From Arthrobacter tumbae (lineage in GTDB: Bacteria; Actinomycetota; Actinomycetes; Actinomycetales; Micrococcaceae): a DNA stretch of 64,000 nt. Below the pieces are notes generated by a model. It saw only the letters and a program-made list of their open reading frames with translations. It searched no databases and was not told the origin of the DNA. Positions 7,770 to 15,309 of the stretch are shown here, piece by piece. The stretch covers positions 3,596,001 through 3,660,000 of the forward strand of contig NZ_JAFBCC010000001.1 in assembly GCF_016907495.1 (NCBI RefSeq), read 5' to 3'. Position 1 is the stretch's first letter; each line of letters opens with the position of its first letter. The position numbers and the translations under genes are program-made.

Positions 7770-8018
7770 GTGTCTGTATTTGACGGGCTCAAAGGCAGGG
7801 CCGGAGAGTTGAAGGGCAAGGCAGCCGGACTTGTGGGCGAGAACTCAGGGAAGATCCAGGATGGCATCGGGCACGCTGGCGGCTTCATCGACAGCAAGAC
7901 CGGTGGCAAGTACTCCGACAAGATCACCTCGGTCCAGTCCAAGGCCTCCTCGATGGTCGACAACGTCGACGGTCAGGACGGCGCCCGGCCGGCTGGGTCA
8001 CCCAACACTTCGGCCTGA
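7770..8018 (+). CDS. MT0933-like antitoxin family protein
   Basis: 82-residue acidic/lysine-rich protein. The pattern VFDGLKGRAGELKGKA followed by HAGGFIDSKTGGKYSDKI matches the MT0933/Rv0909 antitoxin family (typically around 60-80 residues, helical). Start is GTG 7770, 5 nt after AAGGGAGG; a GTG two codons earlier overlaps the Shine-Dalgarno. No toxin gene is adjacent: sugE lies upstream on the opposite strand and zapE is convergent downstream. It may be a solitary member with another role, such as a stress-induced small protein. Confidence 0.75.
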   Translation: MSVFDGLKGRAGELKGKAAGLVGENSGKIQDGIGHAGGFIDSKTGGKYSDKITSVQSKASSMVDNVDGQDGARPAGSPNTSA

Positions 8019-8040
8019 CAGCAGCCTTTAGCACGACAAG

Positions 8041-8083
8041 AAGGCGTCGACCCTGCCGAGAGGCAGTGTCGACGCCTTTGTCG
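8041..8083. terminator. Bidirectional terminator between antitoxin gene and zapE
   Basis: 11-bp stem AAGGCGTCGAC/GTCGACGCCTT enclosing a second stem CTGCC/GGCAG. Downstream TTTGTC on the plus strand and CTTCTTGTC on the minus strand. Fits the convergent gene arrangement. Confidence 0.8.
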
Positions 8084-8109
8084 TCGTCCCGGAAACCTTC
8101 CGGTCCGGC

Positions 8110-9144
8110 TCAGCTGCCTGCTTCGCCGCCCTGACGCGCCAGGGCAGTCAGACGGGAAACCGCGCGATAGTACTTCTTCATGTAGCCACCGGACATCATC
8201 TCCTGGGTGAAGAGTTCACTCAGCGGCACACCACTCGCGAGGATCGGCACATCGCGGTCATACAGGCGGTCAGCCAGCACGACGAACCGCAGCGCGACCG
8301 CCTGCTCGGTGATGGTGTCCACCCCGTGCCAGGCAACGGCGTCGATTCCGTCGATGAGTTGCCGGTACCGGCTGGGATGAACCCCCGCCAGGTGCTTGAT
8401 GAGGTCGCCGAAGTTGTCTTCGGCAACGGTGACGTCGTCCGGCAAGTGCCGCGCCTGCCGGCGCACCTGCTGTTCCGTCAGTGGTGCCGGGGCTTCCGGG
8501 AGTCCACGGTGGCGGTAATCCTCGCCATCGATCCGGACGACGTCGAACTGGTCCGAAAGGACCTGAATCTCCCGCTGGAAGTCAACGGCCGCAAACCGGC
8601 CGTCCCCCAGGGAACCAGGCAGCGTGTTTGACGTTGCTGCGAGTTTCACTCCAGCATCCGCCAGCTCCCGCATCAGCCGTGACATCAACACTGTGTCACC
8701 CGGGTCATCCAGCTCGAACTCGTCGATGCAGACGAGCTGGTACGTGCTCAACGCATCCACTGTGCGCCTGAAAGACAGGGCACCGACCAGATTCGTGTAC
8801 TCCACGAAGGTTCCGAAAGCCTTCTTGCCTTCGGTGGCGTGCCAGAGGGAAGCAAGGAGGTGGGTTTTGCCCACTCCGAACCCACCGTCGAGATAGATGC
8901 CCGCGCGGCTCTCCTCGCGCTTCGCCCCGAAGAATTTGCGAAGGCCGCTTGGCTTGGGAGTGTTCACGGCTGCGGCGAAGTGGCGGAGCGCCTTGACTGC
9001 TGCGGCCTGCGACGGCTGCCCCGGATCCGGTCGATAGGAGTCAAAGGATACGGCCCCGAAGCGCTGCGACGGGAAAAAATTGTCCAGCAGTTCATCCACA
9101 GATACCCGCGGTGATCGTTGGGTCAGGTGCTCAATGGTGGCCAC
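8110..9144 (-). CDS. zapE: ZapE / AFG1-like ATPase
   Basis: 344-residue P-loop ATPase of the AFG1/LACE1/ZapE family, linked to Z-ring dynamics in E. coli and to protein quality control in mitochondria. Walker A GFGVGKTH spans residues 88-95 and Walker B LVCIDEFEL ends near 145; the family motif LSDQFDVVRIDGEDYRHRGL follows, then TEQAVALRFVVLADRLYD. Start is GTG 9144 with a weak ribosome site. Divergent from the sulfurtransferase gene across 181 bp of AT-richer DNA that should hold both promoters. Role in this actinobacterium is inferred from the family only. Confidence 0.92.
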   Translation of the reverse strand: MATIEHLTQRSPRVSVDELLDNFFPSQRFGAVSFDSYRPDPGQPSQAAAVKALRHFAAAVNTPKPSGLRKFFGAKREESRAGIYLDGGFGVGKTHLLASLWHATEGKKAFGTFVEYTNLVGALSFRRTVDALSTYQLVCIDEFELDDPGDTVLMSRLMRELADAGVKLAATSNTLPGSLGDGRFAAVDFQREIQVLSDQFDVVRIDGEDYRHRGLPEAPAPLTEQQVRRQARHLPDDVTVAEDNFGDLIKHLAGVHPSRYRQLIDGIDAVAWHGVDTITEQAVALRFVVLADRLYDRDVPILASGVPLSELFTQEMMSGGYMKKYYRAVSRLTALARQGGEAGS

Positions 9145-9325
9145 AGATGAGTGCGTCTTTCGTCGGCAATCTAAGGAGCAGGCTATTCGCAGCCGTGCTA
9201 CGCAAGGATACGCCAGCAGCGTCTGATTTATATGGCGCCCTGTGACCTGCCCGGAAGTAATCGGTAGAACCCGTGGTTAGGCTAGATAGGAAAGAGCTAT
9301 CGCCAATGCAGGAAGGCTCCAACGG

Positions 9326-10237
9326 ATGAGTGTCGCAACAGATTCGAATGAGAAGTTTGACCAGTACGCCCACCCCGAGCGCCTGGTCTCAACCCAGTGG
9401 CTTGCGGAGAACCTCGGAACGCCGGGGCTCGTGGTTGTCGAATCGGATGAGGACGTGCTCCTTTATGAGACAGGCCACATTGAAGGGGCCGTGAAAGTCG
9501 ACTGGCATACGGACCTGAATGATGAGGTTACCCGCGACTATGTCGATGGCGAAGGTTTTGCCCGCCTGATGTCTGCCAAGGGCATCTCCCGGGACAGCAC
9601 GATCGTCATCTACGGTGACAAATCGAACTGGTGGGCCGCCTACGCATTGTGGGTCTTCAGTTTGTTCGGACACGAGGACGTGCGCCTGCTCGACGGCGGA
9701 CGCGACAAGTGGATTGCGGAGGGTCGCACCCTCACCACGGACGTGCCGCAGCCCGAAGCAACTGAATATCCCGTGGTCGAGCGCGATGACGCTCCCATCC
9801 GGGCGTACCTGACGGATGTTCTGGGTCACTTCGGTAACCCGCTGATCGATGTCAGGTCCGCTGATGAGTACACCGGCGCACGCACCCACATGCCTGCATA
9901 TCCGGAAGAAGGCGCTTTGCGCGGCGGGCATATTCCATCAGCGGTGTCCGTGCCGTGGGCACGTGCCGCTGCCGAGGACGGAACTTTCCGCACACGCGAT
10001 GAACTCGACGCGATCTACCGCGGCGAGGCAGGGTTGAGCGAAGGGGACGACGTCGTTGCCTACTGCCGTATCGGTGAGCGTTCCAGCCATACCTGGTTTG
10101 TCCTTCAACACCTCCTCGGCTTCGAGAATGTGCGCAACTACGACGGGTCATGGACAGAGTGGGGCAACGTAGTACGTGTACCGATCGTTAAAGGCTCGGA
10201 ACCCGGTGTGGCACCGGTTCCCGCCTGGCAGCGATAG
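9326..10237 (+). CDS. Thiosulfate/3-mercaptopyruvate sulfurtransferase (tandem rhodanese)
   Basis: 303 residues, two rhodanese domains: an inactive N-terminal one ([14 protein letters not shown]) and a catalytic C-terminal one with persulfide Cys247 in [11 protein letters not shown]. The CRIGER loop matches the actinobacterial CysA/SseA type that prefers thiosulfate. ATG 9326 has GGAAGG upstream. Followed 50 bp later by sufE on the same strand, so a persulfide made here may feed cysteine desulfuration/sulfur relay; this link is inferred from adjacency. Confidence 0.93.
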   Translation: MSVATDSNEKFDQYAHPERLVSTQWLAENLGTPGLVVVESDEDVLLYETGHIEGAVKVDWHTDLNDEVTRDYVDGEGFARLMSAKGISRDSTIVIYGDKSNWWAAYALWVFSLFGHEDVRLLDGGRDKWIAEGRTLTTDVPQPEATEYPVVERDDAPIRAYLTDVLGHFGNPLIDVRSADEYTGARTHMPAYPEEGALRGGHIPSAVSVPWARAAAEDGTFRTRDELDAIYRGEAGLSEGDDVVAYCRIGERSSHTWFVLQHLLGFENVRNYDGSWTEWGNVVRVPIVKGSEPGVAPVPAWQR

Positions 10238-10249
10238 ATCAACCCAAGC

Positions 10250-10271
10250 GCCCCGGGCACGGTCCCGGGGC
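10250..10271 (+). other. Stem-loop between sulfurtransferase and sufE genes
   Basis: 8-bp GC stem GCCCCGGG/CCCGGGGC with loop CACGGT, no T tract. Lies 16 nt before the sufE start, so it may stabilise the upstream message or modulate sufE translation rather than terminate. Confidence 0.55.
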
Positions 10272-10287
10272 AATCGTGAGGATGACA

Positions 10288-10734
10288 GTGGAGACAAGCG
10301 CATTACCCCAACAGCTCGCCGAGATCGTGGACGATTTCCAGGCACTGTCCGAACCGGACCGGCTCCAGTTGCTCCTTGAGTTCTCCCGGGGACTGCCTCC
10401 GCTGCCGGAACGATTCACTGACCATCCCGAGCTTCTGGAGCAGGTAGTGGAATGTCAGAGCCCGCTCTTTTTGACACTCGACATTGCCGACGACGCGGAG
10501 AAGTCAGTGTCCCTGTTCTTCTCTGCGCCTCAGGAAGCGCCCACTACCCGTGGTTTCGCCGGCGTGCTGCAGGAAGGCCTGGGCGGTCTGCCTGCAGCAC
10601 AGATCCTCGCTGTCCCTGATGACGTCCCTGAACAGCTTGGCCTCACGCGTGCCATCACGCCGTTGCGTATGCGCGGCATGGCAGCGATGCTGGGGCGGAT
10701 CAAGCGCAAGATCCGGGAATCAGGGGCGGCTTAG
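10288..10734 (+). CDS. SufE-family cysteine desulfuration / sulfur acceptor protein
   Basis: SufE/CsdE-like protein that accepts persulfide sulfur from a cysteine desulfurase and stimulates Fe-S cluster assembly. It has the family layout: QLAEIVDDFQALSEPDRLQLLLEF, LPPLPER, and the acceptor cysteine in VVECQSPLFL. Three in-frame starts compete: GTG 10276, ATG 10282 and GTG 10288. GAGGA at 10278-10282 is properly spaced only for 10288, giving 148 residues. The 3' end overlaps the convergent hydrolase gene by 15 bp. No SufS is in view, so the partner may be the upstream sulfurtransferase or a remote desulfurase. Confidence 0.88.
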   Translation: METSALPQQLAEIVDDFQALSEPDRLQLLLEFSRGLPPLPERFTDHPELLEQVVECQSPLFLTLDIADDAEKSVSLFFSAPQEAPTTRGFAGVLQEGLGGLPAAQILAVPDDVPEQLGLTRAITPLRMRGMAAMLGRIKRKIRESGAA

Positions 10735-11961
10735 CGCCCGCTTCGGTTCCACGCGGCCAAACACCTCGCGCCGGAGCCAGTCAGCTGTCACGGAGTGCCA
10801 ACGCCCGGGGTCGACGTTCCACTCCTTGGTATGGCGTGCACGGTAGAACCGTTCGAAGGTGACGAAGCCGGGATTGCGTGCGGCCAGCTCAGCGGAGGGT
10901 CCTACCGGAACAAACTCGTCATCCTCGCTGTGCAGGATCAGGACGGGGAGGGTCACCTGGTCCGCCCGCGAGACCCAGTCCATGCTTTTCAGATCCACAG
11001 GCGTGGACAATCCGGTTACAAACCTTCCGAAGCTGTTCGAGATGAGCCACTGACCGAGCCTGCCGGCCGGTGCGGGGATGCGATTCAGCTCTGCCTGATG
11101 GGTGAGGACATTCATCCAGTCGATCACCGGACCGTCAAGCACCAGCGCCCGAATGCGCGAGCGGTACCCGGAGACATCCGCCGCCTGCAGGCAGATGGCG
11201 CCTCCCATGGACCAGCCGAACAACACCACGTCGTGTGCTCCGTGGGCGAACGCATAATCCATCGCGGACTCGATGTCCTGCCATTCGGTCATTCCCAGCC
11301 CGTACCTGCCGTCCGCAGCGAAGGGGGCCTCGCCGTCGTTGCGGTACGAGACCAGCAGACTGGTCATGCCGAGTTCGCGAGCTGTCCGCACTGCGCGGAG
11401 ACCTTCGGAGCGCTGCACCCCCCTGCCGTGCACCATGATTGCCCACGTAGCGGCGGGATTCTCTGCACGCACCAGCCAGGCGGGCGCAGAACCCCCGGCG
11501 ACCGGTACATCCACATGTTCATCGGCGAAGCCAAGGGTAGAGGGCGTGGGGTAGACGGCACCGCTCCACCAGCCGCGGACGGCCGATCTGATGTCGCCTG
11601 AGTAGACCGCCTCGACCTCGCGCTGGACGGTTCCCTCCCGTGGCACGAACGAGCGGATCGCTCCTATCCGGGCGTGCCCGCGGCCGCCGTCGAAGTAGAG
11701 GCTGTAGGTGCCGTCAACAGTGGTGTCCTCGTTCGCCGGAAGAATCACCTCCATGCCTTCACCCGTCTGAACCACGGCGAGAATCTCGAGGTTCTCGTCC
11801 CGTTTCCGCGGAGTAACCACCTCTTTCGCGAAGTGTGCCGCCAGTGCGGAGGTGGCGCCCGCAATGACAGAACTGACGGCGACGCCGGAACCAAGTCCGA
11901 GCACTGCCCAACGAAGCCATGGCTGACGGTCTGCTACGGCCGGAGGGGAGCTGAGAGGCAT
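10720..11961 (-). CDS. Membrane-anchored alpha/beta hydrolase
   Basis: 413-residue alpha/beta hydrolase. Residues about 15-45 form one hydrophobic segment (LRWAVLGLGSGVAVSSVIAG) that probably anchors it in the membrane with the catalytic part outside. The hydrolase core shows a MVHGRG oxyanion loop, nucleophile elbow GWSMGG, acid region LILHSEDDEFVP and the late His in RARHTKEWN. The approximately 150-residue region before the core is not a recognised domain. Start chosen at ATG 11961 (MPLSSPPAVAD); the frame continues 38 codons upstream across the next gene's promoter. Substrate unknown; esterase or peptidase are both possible. Confidence 0.8.
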   Translation of the reverse strand: MPLSSPPAVADRQPWLRWAVLGLGSGVAVSSVIAGATSALAAHFAKEVVTPRKRDENLEILAVVQTGEGMEVILPANEDTTVDGTYSLYFDGGRGHARIGAIRSFVPREGTVQREVEAVYSGDIRSAVRGWWSGAVYPTPSTLGFADEHVDVPVAGGSAPAWLVRAENPAATWAIMVHGRGVQRSEGLRAVRTARELGMTSLLVSYRNDGEAPFAADGRYGLGMTEWQDIESAMDYAFAHGAHDVVLFGWSMGGAICLQAADVSGYRSRIRALVLDGPVIDWMNVLTHQAELNRIPAPAGRLGQWLISNSFGRFVTGLSTPVDLKSMDWVSRADQVTLPVLILHSEDDEFVPVGPSAELAARNPGFVTFERFYRARHTKEWNVDPGRWHSVTADWLRREVFGRVEPKRALSRP

Positions 11962-12050
11962 GGCTCTATTCTTGCCCACGCGAACGGCACAGGAGCGGAT
12001 ACCCGCTGCGTGGAGTGTCGAACCGCCTGGCTGGCGGGCGTGTCCGGGAC

Positions 12051-12056
12051 TAGTGT
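12051..12056 (+). promoter_or_regulatory. -10 box of a leaderless promoter
   Basis: TAGTGT exactly 6 nt before the ATG at 12063; no Shine-Dalgarno, so the message is probably leaderless. Confidence 0.55.
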
Positions 12057-12062
12057 TGGCAC

Positions 12063-12551
12063 ATGGAGGAAACAATCGTTGTACTCGCTGAGGTGCCGCT
12101 CACAGGTGCTGACGCCGCCCATCTGTCCTCGCTTGTCGACGGAGGTGACTCCACGTACACGGTGGTCATTCCGGAGGACCGGCACACGAACGTACTCGGC
12201 GAGTTCCTCCACCACCTGAGCCTTTTGGAATTCAGCGAGGCAGTGCAGGGACTCTCCCACCGGCCCAGTGAGGAGGAAGTCCGTATCTCAGCCGATCAGG
12301 CCCTTCAAAGTTCCCTTGACGCCCTGAGGGGGGCCGGCCTGAGAGCCGATGGTTTCACTGCCCGGGGCAACGCGGTGGAGACGATGGTGACTACCGTCAG
12401 GGAACGCGGAGCACATCAGGCCGTGGTCATCACCCGGCCGCATGCGGTTGCTGACACATTCCACAGGGACTGGGCCAATCGTGCCCAGGAGAAGCTCGGC
12501 GTCCCTGTTCTCCACCTTTATGCAGGCTCGGGATTTATCGGCGACTCCTAG
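12063..12551 (+). CDS. Conserved hypothetical protein, universal-stress-protein-like fold
   Basis: 162 residues, not matched to a named family. The pattern of alternating strands and helices (TIVVLAEVPLTGADAAHL ... ALQSSLDALRGAGL ... ERGAHQAVVIT ... AQEKLGVPVLHLYAG) resembles the Rossmann-like USP fold: a helix-strand 'GAHQAVVITRP' unit and a final 'GVPVLHLY' strand, but no clear ATP-binding G-x2-G-x9-G motif. It starts at ATG 12063 behind a leaderless promoter and is followed after 14 bp by msrB on the same strand. A link to oxidative stress is therefore possible but inferred. Confidence 0.7.
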   Translation: MEETIVVLAEVPLTGADAAHLSSLVDGGDSTYTVVIPEDRHTNVLGEFLHHLSLLEFSEAVQGLSHRPSEEEVRISADQALQSSLDALRGAGLRADGFTARGNAVETMVTTVRERGAHQAVVITRPHAVADTFHRDWANRAQEKLGVPVLHLYAGSGFIGDS

Positions 12552-12565
12552 GCGTTGAAGGAATC

Positions 12566-13000
12566 ATGAGCACATCAGAATCGCTACCCCATGTTGACAA
12601 CTTCCCGATCGAAAAAACTGATGAGGAATGGCGCCGGGAACTGACGCCTGAAGAGTTCTACGTGCTTCGACAGGCGGGCACCGAACGTCCCTTCACCGGC
12701 GAGTACCACGACACCCACGCACCGGGCGTCTACCAGTGCAGGGCGTGCGGCCATGAACTGTTCACCAGCAACGAGAAGTTTGATTCCCACTGCGGTTGGC
12801 CGTCCTTCTGGGCACCGCTGGCGGAAGAGAGGGTCCGGTACATCAAGGACCGTGCCTTAGGTATGGAACGGATCGAGGTTCGCTGCGGACGCTGCGACTC
12901 CCATCTCGGGCACGTTTTTGAGGGCGAGGGCTATGGCACTCCCACCGATCAGCGGTATTGCATAAATTCCGTATCGATGCGGCTGGTTCCCAAGGACTGA
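12566..13000 (+). CDS. msrB: Peptide-methionine (R)-S-oxide reductase MsrB
   Basis: Repairs methionine-R-sulfoxide in proteins. 144 residues, single MsrB domain. Zinc-binding CxxC pairs are present (YQCRACGHELF and VRCGRCDSHLGHVF), as are the HCGWPSFW substrate motif and catalytic Cys in RYCINSVSM. ATG 12566 follows TTGAAGGAATC. Probably co-transcribed with the upstream USP-like gene. The S-isomer counterpart, msrA, lies at 59276. Confidence 0.96.
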   Translation: MSTSESLPHVDNFPIEKTDEEWRRELTPEEFYVLRQAGTERPFTGEYHDTHAPGVYQCRACGHELFTSNEKFDSHCGWPSFWAPLAEERVRYIKDRALGMERIEVRCGRCDSHLGHVFEGEGYGTPTDQRYCINSVSMRLVPKD

Positions 13001-13173
13001 CGGCACGCCTCAGCGACCGTCGTCGAGACGACAGGAGTCAAGCGCTGCTGGGCCTCCTCGGTGCGCTGGCCAGTCTGAGCGTTAGAGATTCTTAGGTAAC
13101 GGCAACTTGAGGATCAGGCGTGCTGTTCCGTTGTTACGCTCGGGGAAACACAACAGCACCCTGAGGAGGAATC

Positions 13174-14550
13174 ATGACCCAGACCCTCGACTCCGATGTA
13201 CGTCTCCCCGCTCGTGAAAGCCCGGAACACCTTGATAGCTGGGCGGCGCTCAAAAGCGCGGCCGACTCGCTGCAGCACCTGCAGGCCAAGGACGGATCAA
13301 TTCCCGATCCGGCGGACGTGGCAGCAGCCGGAACATACGTCGATGCAATCGTGCAATCCATCAAGGAACTCGCTCCCTTCTTCCCGCATGATGCCGCCTA
13401 CCACGAGGCTCTGATGGAAGACTTCGGCCGGTGGAAAGCTACAGGAATGGGAATACCCGATTTCCTCGATTCCCTGGTTGAGTTCCAACCCCAGCTGGAG
13501 CGGGTGGACGGCCGAAAGCATCTCGTGGTCTTCCCGATGTACACGCAGAACGGCAGCTCCAACCGCTTCGTTGAAGCAGTGCTGATCGAAGTTGTGTGGC
13601 CGGACTTCATTGCTGAGCTCGAGGCCGGGGACTACTCGAACAAGCTGTTCGTTCCGATCCGGTTCCTCGACTTCACGCCGGGCTACGACACAAACTCCGC
13701 GGTCCTGTTCCCGGAGACCGTTGCGGTACGGCAGACGCCGCAGTTCACCTGGGGCGCCATCTTCGCGGACCGGGAAGCGGCACGCTTCCGTCGCGTCGTC
13801 ACCGCAGCAGCGGAGATCACGCGCCTTCACCTGCCGGAAGAAGCCCGGCAGCTCGTTGAGGATCAGCAGCTGGCGGAGGAGACCTTCGTCATGTGGGACC
13901 TCATTCATGACCGCACCCACATGCGCGGCGATCTCCCCTTCGACCCCTTCATGATCAAGCAGCGCATGCCGTACTTCCTGTATTCACTCGAGGAGCTGCG
14001 ATGTGATCTCACCGCGTTCCGTGAATCGGTGAGGCTAGCAGCCGACGACGACGCCTCCGACGAGGCACGACGGCACGCACGCCTCGTGCAGTACGCGGTC
14101 ATTTTCGACCGCATCTTCCGCTTCGCGATCACCGGCAGCCGGGTGCGGAACTACGATGGCCTGGGCGGACAATTGCTGTTCGCCTGGTTACACCAGAACC
14201 ACGTTCTCCACTGGACCGACACCACACTGACGATCGACTGGGAGGAAGTCCCCGGCGTCGTTATTGCACTCGGTGAGAAGATCCAGCAACTTTACTGGCG
14301 GTCGATCGACCGGCCGAAGATCGCACACTGGCTCGCAGCCTACGAACTGGTCTCAGACACGGTGACGCCACACCCGGCGTCAGTGTGGGCCAAGGGAGCG
14401 GACGCGTTGCCGCTGGACGGTCCTCCACGCGGACTGACCGACGCCGTTCTCGATGATGAATTTCCGCTGTCGATGTTCTTCGAGGCGCTGGACAAGAAAA
14501 TGAAGGACGTCATCGCGTCGACCGCAGGCATCACCGGGGCTTCTGCATGA
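13174..14550 (+). CDS. DUF6421 family protein, function unknown, with a metallopeptidase-like residue pattern
   Basis: 458-residue cytoplasmic protein recalled as DUF6421, found mainly in actinobacteria. No signal peptide or membrane segment. Two conserved-looking blocks stand out: HDRTHMRGDLPFDPFM (HDRTH at 245-249) and EELRCDL (273-279), together resembling an HExxH-plus-distal-Glu zincin with Asp in place of Glu. Other notable segments are VVFPMYTQNGSSNRF (118-132) and YDGLGGQLLFAWLHQ (327-341). ATG 13174 has a strong GAGGAGG. A -10-like TACGCT lies at 13135-13140. Its stop overlaps the SDR start (ATGA), so the two are coupled. Function is unknown; the peptidase idea is inference. Confidence 0.8.
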   Translation: MTQTLDSDVRLPARESPEHLDSWAALKSAADSLQHLQAKDGSIPDPADVAAAGTYVDAIVQSIKELAPFFPHDAAYHEALMEDFGRWKATGMGIPDFLDSLVEFQPQLERVDGRKHLVVFPMYTQNGSSNRFVEAVLIEVVWPDFIAELEAGDYSNKLFVPIRFLDFTPGYDTNSAVLFPETVAVRQTPQFTWGAIFADREAARFRRVVTAAAEITRLHLPEEARQLVEDQQLAEETFVMWDLIHDRTHMRGDLPFDPFMIKQRMPYFLYSLEELRCDLTAFRESVRLAADDDASDEARRHARLVQYAVIFDRIFRFAITGSRVRNYDGLGGQLLFAWLHQNHVLHWTDTTLTIDWEEVPGVVIALGEKIQQLYWRSIDRPKIAHWLAAYELVSDTVTPHPASVWAKGADALPLDGPPRGLTDAVLDDEFPLSMFFEALDKKMKDVIASTAGITGASA

Positions 14551-15272
14551 CGGACTCATCTGGCCTGCCGGGTCTGAACATTCTCGTTGCCGGAGCCACG
14601 AGTCAGGCGGGCGTAGCGGCGGCCGAGGCCTTCACCTCTGCCGGCGCCCGCGTCATAGCAGTGGGATCCGACTCCGCACGGCTGGAACTCTCGCTTGGCC
14701 ATCTGCAGGATGTCGAGCTGCGAACCTGCGATCTCGCGGATTTCAGCGCTGTCCTTTCGCTGTCGAACGACCTGCGCGTGGCTGGTACGAACGTGGATGG
14801 GCTGATCCATCTGGTGGGAGGCTGGCGCGGCGGCTCGGGGATCGCCGGGCAAACCGACGAAGACTACGACTTCCTTCACCATTCGGTTCTCACCACCCTT
14901 CGCAACACCTCGAGGGCGTTCGCCGGCGACCTGGCGCGGTCGCAGCGCGGCAGGCTTGCGATCGTGTCGGCGACGGCGGTCGATTCACCTACCGCCTCCA
15001 GCGCTTCGTATGCCGCGGTCAAAGCGGCGGCAGAAACGTGGGTGCGCGCTGTAGCGCAGGAGTTCGCAGCGGCGCAGCCGGACGGACAAGCCCGTGCCGC
15101 TGCCTCCATCGTGGTGGTCAAGGCACTCCTCGATAACAAAATGCGTGCCGAGAGTCCCGAACGCCGGTTCCCTGGGTACACCCATGTTCGTGACCTCGCC
15201 GCGACACTGGCCGGCCTGTTCGGACAGGATGCGGCCGCAATCAACGGACAGCGGGTCTACCCCGCGTCCTGA
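14547..15272 (+). CDS. SDR-family oxidoreductase
   Basis: 241-residue short-chain dehydrogenase. Cofactor loop is a variant, VAGATSQAGVAAAEAF, instead of the classic TGxxxGxG; the catalytic set is present as Ser in VSATAVDS, and YAAVK (Tyr and Lys). Start overlaps the DUF6421 stop by ATGA, so production of the two proteins is coupled; the threonine aldolase-like gene follows 37 bp later. Substrate unknown; reduction or oxidation of a beta-hydroxy compound would suit the aldolase neighbour. Confidence 0.87.
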   Translation: MTDSSGLPGLNILVAGATSQAGVAAAEAFTSAGARVIAVGSDSARLELSLGHLQDVELRTCDLADFSAVLSLSNDLRVAGTNVDGLIHLVGGWRGGSGIAGQTDEDYDFLHHSVLTTLRNTSRAFAGDLARSQRGRLAIVSATAVDSPTASSASYAAVKAAAETWVRAVAQEFAAAQPDGQARAAASIVVVKALLDNKMRAESPERRFPGYTHVRDLAATLAGLFGQDAAAINGQRVYPAS

Positions 15273-15309
15273 CAACTTCCCCTGCTTCCCGATACGAGAT
15301 ACTGGACCA

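Noticed and set aside
10795..11601. 268-codon plus-strand frame opposite the alpha/beta hydrolase
   Set aside because: The minus-strand gene has the nucleophile elbow and catalytic residues; the plus frame is its complement.
15094..15309. Extended start of the threonine aldolase inside the SDR gene
   Set aside because: The extension is a different reading frame of SDR sequence; family length and the recognisable N terminus begin at GTG 15310.
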